A stretch of DNA of 64,000 nucleotides from Tetrastigma voinierianum (Eukaryota > Streptophyta > Magnoliopsida > Vitales > Vitaceae). Below are positions 56,925 to 64,000 of this stretch, piece after piece (the stretch's first letter is position 1; each line of letters starts with the position of its first letter). The DNA is taken from contig JAEQBH010000718.1 in assembly GCA_016808115.1 (NCBI GenBank), positions 1 through 64,000 of the forward strand. The letters are read 5' to 3'. Position numbers and translations under genes: made by a program. The notes under the pieces are model-generated. The model had not been told where the DNA came from. It did not search any database and saw only the letters and a list, made by a program, of their open reading frames with translations.

Positions 56925-57310
56925 AAGCCAGCCCTCGAACTTTAGTCTATATGGCCTTCAATATCGTCCCAACCTTTATTTTTACGCAATGCTTCCTTAT
57001 TTTTCTTCCTCATTGCAGAAAATCTCTTTGTTCCATGTTTTTAACTTTGCTTTCAAAGCTTTCAACTTTTCCATCACCACATAGCTCCTAGATCCTTGAT
57101 AAACAAAACTTATCTACCAGTCAACTATAAGGTTATGGAAACCCTCCTCCTTAAGCCACATATTCTCAAATCTGAAAGGCATGGGCCGTCCGATATCCGT
57201 GGTGAGAAATATGAGCGTCAATTGCGAGACAGCTGAACACCAAATACATATCTGATCTATAAATAAACTATAACCATATCTATGATTTCTGACCCTCTTC
57301 GAATGAGTGT
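56925..57310 (-). pseudogene. LINE ORF2 linker between endonuclease and RT
   Basis: Minus strand: GRPMPFRFENMWLKEEGFHN (about 57190-57130), VMEKLKALKAKLKTWNKEIF (57060-57000) and GWDDIEGHI-like sequence (56960). This is the standard P-F-R-F-E-N-M-W-L ... L-K-x-x-L-K-x-W-N-K-E-V-F-G linker of plant L1 LINEs. A preceding LTLIFLTTDIG piece (cf. R-L-x-S-D-H-x-P-I) is the last of the endonuclease. Stops occur at three places. Confidence 0.85.
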
Positions 57311-58284
57311 TAGTTGCACTTTCATGGACTAATTGTCATTTAAAGCTGAGGTATTGCTAAGAGACAAAAATGAATGGATGAACATTTGGTGATGCTCATC
57401 AACCCCAAATTATTTTGAACTTATTCAAAAAATTGGGTGAATTTTTGAAAAAATTTATACACCTAGGTCCGGATTGATCAAGGAAAAATCATAACGATCC
57501 AACTTATCTTTTTCTGAGATTTGTTTTCAGCGAGCATATCAAGGGTTTAGCCCCCTTTAAATAAAATATGTTTTTCCTATTTTAAGGCAAAGAAAGAAAG
57601 ACATATAAACCACCTCTGGGATTCCAAGATATTTTCACTTGAGGTTGTTGTTTTGAAAAAATATACACTTTCTCTCGCTAAAGCTTTAAAGAAAATCTTT
57701 GGGTTTTTGTTTGTAAAATAGGGTTGAGGTTATCTTAAATACTCTTCTCTCAAATCGACTTAGGTTTTGGAGTGAATAACCATTTTCATTTTTATGGATC
57801 TTTTAACAAAAAGACCAAAATCAAGCTTGTAAAGGACTTTAAGCTTATTCTAGAAGATGATGAGGTGAGAAGGTTATGTGAGGTGGTCCATGAGGGGTTA
57901 GAGGCTTCAAGTTGTTAAAATCTTTGTACACCTAAGCTCATTCATCATATTGGAATTGTTTGATTGGTTATATAGGCCCCCGTGGTTTTTACCTCTTAGG
58001 AGGTTTTCCACATAAAATTTGGTGTCCCCTCCTTATCTCTTCTTCTTCTCCTTATTTCAGTTTTTAATGTGGAAATGATTCTTGAACAATTGATTCTTGT
58101 ATGATAAATTATTTGTTTTGAATCATTTGCATTGACTATTCTTATACTGATTGAGGAGTGTTGCTCCATCCTTTGCATTTGTAAAAATCTGTAAGTGAAT
58201 TTTCAGTTTATAGAGAAGAAATTATTTTAATAAAATTTGGTGATATTTGTTGCGATAAATTGTTTTTTAAAGGCATATGCAAAA
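57311..58284. other. Non-coding interval
   Basis: About 970 bp without a recognisable frame or repeat beyond the target-site copy of the SINE at its end (58269-58284). Confidence 0.5.
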
Positions 58285-58417
58285 GCCCATCATGTCTAGC
58301 TCATGTAGTAAAGCCCTCAACATTTCAAAAAGGCAGGGTATGGGGAGGGGAAGGGTCCCGAGTTCGAGTCCTAGTGAGAACAGTTTACTATATTGTAACT
58401 AAAGTGAACTCTAAAAA
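58285..58417 (+). mobile_element. tRNA-derived SINE
   Basis: An RNA polymerase III promoter is visible: A-box-like tagctcatgtagtaaag at 58298-58314 and B box agttcgagtcc at 58361-58371. The element ends in an A-rich tail at 58412-58420. It is flanked by AAAGGCATATGCAAAA (58269-58284) and AAAGGCATAGATAAAA (58418-58433), a 16-bp target-site duplication with three mismatches. SINEs are copied by LINE machinery. It is not a tRNA gene: the A-to-B distance is too long and no acceptor stem forms. Confidence 0.8.
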
Positions 58418-58641
58418 AAAGGCATAGATAAAAATGTCTATTCACCCCTCTAGGTGCATTCCGCAATTGAGATTCATCCTCCAACATTGGTTTTTTTTCT
58501 TAATATTAATCTATTCTCATAGATAAAATCAAAGTTATATGTAATCCTTCTATCTTCTTTGGCATTCACCACTTTGCCTGCCATTTACTTGAAGAATCCA
58601 TCAGCTAAATAGGAAACATTATTAATCCCGATACTCAATAG

Positions 58642-59079
58642 GTGTCATGGCCCATGGGGATGGTCCTAAAATATTAAAAAAAAAAAAAAAGGAATGGACC
58701 TAAATAAATGTTCGACATTACGTGCCCGATTCCATCGAAACGGAGTCCGCTTCATTTAGATGTGTACTGGGCGTAATCGTTTCCTAAGCCTTCATCACAC
58801 CCTAATCAAAACAAGTACTCTTGAGTCTTAGAAATGAGCTAAATGGAATCACATGCATCCATTCGGCATCATACACATGTACGATTTTCTTAAAATGAAT
58901 CATTCCCGCTTAACCTGGCCATGACACACATTAAAGGTAAAAAGAGCAAGCGTTCCATGATCCCACTAACTCCTAATGCAGAGCATGAATAAGAGGATGA
59001 CACCTGCATTTAAAAAGTCTATAAAAAGAAAGCCACATCAAACCCTATAGTAGGCTAATCATTAGTGAAAGCATTTCAC
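58642..59079 (+). repeat. LTR of a second Tat-type element (fragment)
   Basis: Begins TGTCATGGCCCATGGGGATG, contains a poly(A) at 58675-58692 and a TATA box (CTATAAAAAG at 59019-59028), and ends at a primer-site-like junction at 59080. About 440 bp, the size of short Tat LTRs. Confidence 0.5.
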
Positions 59080-59098
59080 TGACATCATCTATGGGAAA
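59080..59098 (+). promoter_or_regulatory. Primer-binding-site-like junction (Tat type)
   Basis: tgacatcatctatgggaaa corresponds to TGGCGCCGTCTGTGGGAAA with C-to-T type changes. This fits methylated CpG/CpNpG decay. Confidence 0.45.
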
Positions 59099-59197
59099 TT
59101 TTTATTCCCTTCTCAGTAATTCAGACTAAAGGCACCATCGTTCACCCTTAACCCTCCCTCATAATCCGAAAATGGGCGATGTCCTTCTCCTATCTCT

Positions 59198-59422
59198 ATG
59201 CCGAAGTTGGAAGAGCATCTCTTGCATATGGAAAGAGAATGCGCGGAAGTAACAAGAAACGCATCAAAGATCACCTTGAATCCAATCATGGAGGCCAATG
59301 CCTATCTCCATCAAGAAAATGACCAACTACGAATGTCCCTCCTCTACCCCAAAGAAGGTCGGGACACCTGGATTTGTTCCAATGAAAGAAATCTCCTCAC
59401 CTCAAGTCCTAGGTTAGCCTAA
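59198..59422 (+). pseudogene. Gag-leader-like fragment after the Tat LTR
   Basis: A 74-codon frame starting MPKLEEHLLHMERECAEVTR, with helical Glu/Asn-rich character (ANAYLHQENDQLRMSLLYP), lies about 100 bp after the primer site. Glu/Gln-rich N-termini of this type are usual in Tat gag. The frame ends at 59422 and nothing else of the element follows. The assignment rests on position and composition. Confidence 0.4.
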
Positions 59423-59909
59423 TGTATTCACACGAAGAGTAGAACCAACAACCTTTAAGGAAACGGTGAGGAGAAAGACTCGATGCTAGCCAAGAACAAT
59501 CTCTACCAAGGGATGCACAAGGTATAGATTGACTCTCAAAATCACACTCAAGGAGCTGTTCAAGAACACCTCTAAAACCTCTCAAGAATCTTAAGACAAC
59601 ATTTGTCTTAGTCTCTTATGTTCTTAGGGTTTCTCACATAAGGTTCCTTTTATATGAGAGCCCTAGGGTGTGAAAATGCCCAAAGACGTCATGGAATCTA
59701 AACACTGCAAGCATGCCTCAACATTCCAACAAAACCTATCTGTACAAACCAGCAAGCTCCATATGATCCCGACATATAGGAGGTATGCCCCAGTATGACA
59801 TTCAACATAAACACGATGAAGTCCAAAAATGTCATAACAAGGCTCATATCCTCGATAAGAACTATCTACACAAACAAAGAAATCTATATGATCTCAACCC
59901 GATAGGGAT
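59423..59909. other. Non-coding interval with a diverged duplication
   Basis: No gene. Two diverged copies of a roughly 50-bp segment are seen: 'acctatctgtacaaacc...catatgatcccgacatatagg' ending at about 59782 and 'actatctacacaaac...tatatgatctcaacccgatagg' ending at 59907, about 125 bp apart. Confidence 0.45.
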
Positions 59910-60808
59910 TGTCAGATATGTTTGAATTTCACTGCACATATACATTGTCATTATATGTTTATATAAGGAGGCATTTATCATTTTATCTTTGTTATTTAAA
60001 TCAGGGTTTAACTTCTGATAAAATCAGATCTCAATAGTCGGGTTCCCGCTTATACTCAATAAGTATGTGGACTTGATAGTAAAACCTAAGGCATAAGAAC
60101 ACCATTCTAAATAGTCCATAATGACCACATCAGGGGAATACTGTGAAGTAAGACTATTATGTTTTCTCGAGAAAAGACTACATTCATTGGTCATGAACAT
60201 AAGATGTTACTCTCGTAACATAAATACGTTAAGTTCATGTTATCGATCGACCGGGCTATGAGAAATACTACATGGATTATGTCATTAGTAATTTCTAATA
60301 GTAAAGGGTATTTCCGAGTCCTTCGACCGAATTCACCGTGGATTCCTACATGAGGAACTTCGTGGTTCGACAAGAGCCTAACATATTTAATGTGATGATA
60401 ATACGCTATGGTCAGCATGCAAGAATCATGCAGGAAATGATGATAGTGAAGGAATTTGTCCCGCTCTTAATTGAGTGAGATGTCTATTGGTCTCTTGATA
60501 AGTGAGACTGAGAAATGCATGGCCGTTCATGTAGCACATTCATTAGCCGTTCATGTGGATACCTTTAGAGGGCGTTGGCACACTACATCGTCTTTGGGGC
60601 CTCGTTGTTACCGGATCGCCTGTAAGGAGTTCTGCTTGTTTCAATACTATGTGCGATCATCGCACCCTGCACTAGTCGAAAAGGATTCGGTGCCCACAAG
60701 AGGTAAGATCCGATTTCCTTGATTCATTGCTTAGCTTCATCAAAACCGCTTGATCCCGATGCGCCAATGCGAATGTTTTTATTTCACGCTTTTTTATCGG
60801 ATTCAACA
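59910..60808 (+). repeat. 5' LTR of the copia element
   Basis: Starts TGTCAGATATG and ends 'ggattcaaca' directly before the primer site, 899 bp. A TATA-like TTTATATAAGG lies at 59958-59968. Only the first 89 bp can be compared with the 3' copy; the words match with small differences. Confidence 0.75.
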
Positions 60809-60826
60809 GTGGGTATCAAAGCTACT
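60809..60826 (+). promoter_or_regulatory. Primer-binding site (initiator Met tRNA type)
   Basis: gtgggtatcaaagctac resembles TGGTATCAGAGC(TA), the usual copia primer site, with one A/G change, immediately after the LTR end. Confidence 0.75.
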
Positions 60827-62450
60827 TGTTGCTCGTGAAACTAATTTTTATATGTGATATAATGACTTAGTTAGTGTATTTGTTTTGATTGGGCATGATA
60901 TGCCATGATCCATTAGTTCATCCGTTTTTTATAATTAGGTATAATCTGAAATAAGGTTTTTCAGATAGAAGTTTGTAACATCGACGTAAATTGAAAAATG
61001 ATTTCGCTTTAGAAAAGTTCTAATGATTAGGATCGGTTGATGAAATGCACCAAATTCTCAGTTCGTGAATTTTTGTGTTCTAATCTGATTAGGATCAAGT
61101 ACAACTTAAGATTAATTAGTAGGATTGTTACAAATTAAGTATGGTCAAGTATGTGACATTCTAATAATTAGTAGGATTGTTACATATTAGCAATGGTCAC
61201 ATGCATTCTTATTAATCAATAGAATCGTTATGCATATTAAGTAATTTACTGCTATAATTTATTAATTAGTAGGATCAGTTATTATATACAGTATGTTGTT
61301 ACATATTCTTATTAATCGTTAGGACTGGTTATTAATATTAATGTTAGATATTAAGAATGGATCAAGTATGCATTATTCTTTAATCAATAGATCAAGTACA
61401 CATTAATGTTAGACATTAAGATTAGACTGTTATATATTATTACACATTAAGTAGGATTGTTCCAAATTAATGATTGACTGTTAGATTTGGTGAATGACCA
61501 AAATTATTAGTGTGATTAATGATCAGGAGAAATTTCAAGAAAGAACTCACCATGCTATTTTTTCTTAAAATTTGTTTATGTGACTAATGTCAGAATCAAA
61601 TATCTTATATTCATAATCCGATTATGTGCTTAATGTGCTTATATTCAATTTGTACGGTGCATGTCATGGTTCTTGTTCAATATATGATCGCGTGTATTAA
61701 TTATGGCTTGTACTTTAAATATTAGCTCAAGGTAATGTTAATTTTTATTGATTATACTTATAAAATATTTTATTATATTAGCATACGCCGGTGTGTTTCT
61801 GTTTTTATCGACAATAAATATGTGTGTCTTCTTTTATTTTACATGTACAGTATATAATATTACTGCTTGTAATATTAGTTAAGAAGAATGAGTGGCCCGC
61901 TTAGAGAGACAAGCCCATAAAGCAGTGACAGGTACCTCAATTTATATCGCTTATGGAGTCGCCTTTTAGAGTCGTGGGCCTGCTATATTTATGCTTATAA
62001 ATATGTTGCATGTGATGCATGTATATGTTTATAAAGTTTGTTTCATCACCCTGATATTTCATCACATAAAATATTAAGTCATTAAATGTCTTCATAATTT
62101 AACACTTATCACGCTTCTTCGATCGTCTCCCAATATAGCTTCGCTAGCAGTAGTGTATCGCCATCTTTTGCAGAAGACATGATGGATAATGAGATATATC
62201 CATAAGACGGTCATGGTTAGATTTCTAACCAGGTTGGTCATAACAGCTTGGCCTGCGGCATAGCGAAAGAGTTTTCTATTTAGTTATTTCGTTTAAGTGT
62301 TATGTCAGTACTAAGCTTGAATCTAAATCAAACATGGATTTCACCCACCAAGAAACTAGAGGTGATTTGTTTAATAATTTTAAAGAGTTAATTTAAATGA
62401 GTATTAAAGACCTCATTTATTAAAAGCTATATATTTCGGTATGTAGACTA
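60827..62450 (+). other. Copia leader region
   Basis: 1.6 kb of untranslated leader between primer site and gag, without a frame. It contains AT-rich degenerate repeats at 61090-61480. The 61890-62000 part is less AT-rich. Confidence 0.5.
61090..61480. repeat. Degenerate 'attagtaggattgttacatattaa' repeats
   Basis: Five to seven variants of TTAATTAGTAGGATTGTTAC plus 'atattaag' occur at about 61110, 61160, 61195, 61260, 61315 and 61440, at irregular 40-120-bp spacing. Copies differ by several substitutions. Confidence 0.6.
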
Positions 62451-63660
62451 ATGGCATCAAACAACATACCAACATTTACTCGCGATCCGTCCTGAAAAGC
62501 GAAAAACTTAACGGGACAAACTTCGATCGGGTCTTGAAATGGTGATTGTCCTTAAACAAAGAGAGAGGTGCGGATGGCCTCGAGTAATGAAATCCCTAAT
62601 GAACCTCCCGCTAACAATGCCCCACGAGTCGAAAGGGATGCTTATAGTAAGCATTTGAATGAATCTGTGGATGTAACCTGTCTTATGCTTACAACCATGA
62701 ACTCTGAGCTTCAGAAACAATTTGAGGAAATTGAGGCATTTGATTTGATTGTGCATCTCAAGGGAATGTTCCAACAGCAAGCACGTCAAGAAAGGTTTAC
62801 AACCACCAAAGCATTGAATGCATGTAAGATGACTCCTTGCACTTCAGTAAGTGCACATGTGCCAAAGATGGAAGGTCCACTGATCGCCTTGATGTTTAGT
62901 GCTCCTATTAGTCATGAGTCAAGCACGATCCGATTCCCAGTTCATTACCCTAATCTTATGATCAATTCGTTATGAACCTACAATATGCAACATATGGAGA
63001 AATCTATCGCTAAGTTACATGGAATGTTAAAGAATGTCAGGACGCAACATCCAAAAGATGACAAATCCAAAGCAAGGCTTATGGTCTTGAAAAGGGGAAG
63101 GCATGAAAAGAAAGGAAGGGGCAAAGGCAATAAGGCCAAGAAAGGCAAAAACAATTGGGCCTCGAGGCCAGCTTCAAAGCCGCCGCTTGTTTTCCAGAAT
63201 GAACAAGGTCATCGAAGAGGAATCAGAAGCTCTACTTGGAAGATCTGAAGAAAGAAGAGTAGCGAGGCTACCACTCAGTTATTTGCGTTATAGAAGTCAA
63301 CTGGCCTACTTTCGCTTCCACGTATTAGATACCTGACGTGGGATCTCACATCTGGTAAATGCGGTGGCCCGCAGCAAGAGATCATTAACAAAGGCGAAGT
63401 GGACTCACGAGCGGGAATGGAGCAAGAGTTGTTGCATTAGTCAGGAGTTTATGATTTAACTTTGCTTAGTGTGGACTTTGTTTTCCAATTAAAGAATTTC
63501 TATTATGTGCCTCATTGCGGAAAAGAAACATTATTTTAGTTTCTTATTTAGACGTGGACGGATTTCTACTTTATTATTAAGAATAATATTTTCCATCTAT
63601 AATGCGTATATTTTATGTGAATGCAAGATAGTTTTCGTTTTGATGCCTGGGTGCAGCCCC
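62451..63660 (+). pseudogene. Copia gag and protease-side remnant
   Basis: Start ATG at 62451 (MASNNIPTFTRDPS), then a frameshift, and a 135-codon frame (62568-62975) with EPPANNAPRVERDAYSKHLN, VTCLMLTTMNSELQKQFEEI and EAFDLIVHLKGMFQQQARQE: the UBN2-type copia gag. A second frame continues MQHMEKSIAKLHGMLKNVRT and a Lys/Gly-rich tail (63090-63170). The CCHC zinc knuckle that should follow is lost. LEDLKKEE-like sequence leads to V-L-D-T and a stop at 63322-63335, where the protease active site L-D-(T/S)-G belongs. NGARVVAL, LDVDGF and similar pre-integrase words run to about 63600. Not translatable as a whole. Confidence 0.85.
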
Positions 63661-63911
63661 AAGATAGTCCTCCAATGACGCCTATTGTGACATACTTGTG
63701 TTATCATGTTAGTGAGCCAGATACAGGCCAATGATCCAAACACATACTGTGTTTTGCTCATTTGTGAGATCATCAGAGCGTAGATAAGATATGTATAGTT
63801 TCATAACGATGACATCAGTTGTTGGATCCTTTTGATTATGCCTGGTCAGCCGTTATTTATGTCAATAGATCGATATACTCGATTTATCGATTGAAGCAGG
63901 CAAGCTGAGAT
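63661..63911 (+). other. Copia region before the 3' LTR
   Basis: No domain recognised. The deletion of integrase to RNase H must lie at or near this stretch. 'gaagcaggcaagctgaga' just before 63912 is in the polypurine-tract position. Confidence 0.4.
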
Positions 63912-64000
63912 TGTTATGATATGCTCTGTTTCTGCTAAGAGCATAAGTTACTGTCATTATATGCTTATATACATGAGGCATTTATCATTTAAATAACAAG
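63912..64000 (+). repeat. 3' LTR of the copia element (first 89 bp)
   Basis: TGTTATGATATG, then 'ttactgtcattatatgctta' and 'gaggcatttatcattta', matching 59910-59990 with minor indels. Truncated by the window end. Confidence 0.75.

Larger units (their letters stand above)
51300..57310 (-). mobile_element. L1-type LINE split by a solo LTR
   Basis: The minus strand reads, from high to low coordinate, the linker after endonuclease (57310-56925), an unrelated 2.8-kb LTR (54047-about 56860), then RT (53995-52640), the post-RT region and the C-terminal zinc-knuckle region, ending near 51300. The two LINE halves are consecutive parts of one ORF2, so the LTR element landed inside the LINE. ORF1 and most of the endonuclease are missing (5' truncation, usual for LINEs). 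Confidence 0.8.
59910..64000 (+). mobile_element. Ty1/copia element with deleted pol, runs off the window
   Basis: A 5' LTR (59910-60808) is followed by a primer site, long leader, gag, and part of protease/pre-integrase. At 63912 the LTR start recurs (TGTTATGATATG; 'ttactgtcattatatgc' and 'gaggcatttatcattta' shared with 59940-59990), so the 3' LTR begins 4.0 kb after the 5' one. Integrase core, RT and RNase H (3 kb in intact copia elements) are absent. This is an internally deleted, non-autonomous derivative. Confidence 0.8.

Noticed and set aside
58298..58371. Possible tRNA gene because of A and B boxes
   Set aside because: Box spacing is too long, no acceptor stem pairs, and flanking direct repeats plus A-tail show a SINE.

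Overview
This window reads as heterochromatic, repeat-packed nuclear DNA of a seed plant. Nearly every coding-like stretch is a decayed retrotransposon: Ty3/gypsy of the Tekay, Athila and Tat types, one Ty1/copia element, L1-type LINEs, a SINE and small DNA elements. The only host-gene-like piece is a TIR-NBS-LRR resistance gene remnant. TIR-type resistance genes are absent from grasses, which points to a eudicot or magnoliid, but the species cannot be named from the sequence. No intact protein-coding gene, tRNA, rRNA or CRISPR array was found. Frames break about every 50-100 codons, and short insertions and deletions are common even between related LTRs, so both decay and assembly error are possible.

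Layout. 1-4400: AT-rich DNA with a gag-like gypsy fragment (about 2.4-3.8 kb) and a TA microsatellite. 4403-6128: a truncated Tekay-type LTR directly abutting 6129-16232, a Tekay-type chromovirus (T1) with two LTRs, reverse transcriptase (RT) and integrase remnants and a GC-rich leader. 16233-18118: AT-rich DNA with a repeated GTTGC motif. 18119-27452: an Athila-type element on the minus strand with two 1.5-kb LTRs, gag and protease, but no RT-integrase; where those should lie there is an unexplained 1.9-kb GC-rich block. 27453-33401: the 3' part of a second Tekay-type element (T2), with protease, RT, RNase H, integrase and 3' LTR. 34667-44250: a Tat-type element with LTR, primer-binding site, gag, protease, RT, RNase H and integrase, then a degenerate satellite-like region and an antisense coiled-coil ORF. 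44554-45460: an Athila-like LTR. 47330-47800: a LINE endonuclease fragment. 48633-49530: the resistance-gene remnant. 49552-50275: two small DNA elements. 51300-57310: an L1-type LINE on the minus strand, split by a 2.8-kb solo LTR that carries seven tandem 176-191-bp repeats. 58285-58417: a tRNA-derived SINE with a target-site duplication. 58642-59422: a Tat LTR/gag scrap. 59910-64000: a Ty1/copia element with gag, a broken protease and the first bases of its 3' LTR; its RT and integrase are missing.

The parts do not form a host pathway. The structure is nested: Athila abuts a Tekay interior and a solo LTR lies in a LINE. The most noteworthy signals are repeat structures inside LTRs and 3' UTRs: 60-bp hairpin repeats, perfect palindromes, a 360-bp LTR-internal duplication and a 185-bp tandem array. 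The antisense ORF of the Tat element and the LRR remnant joined to a resistance-gene start codon also merit a look.
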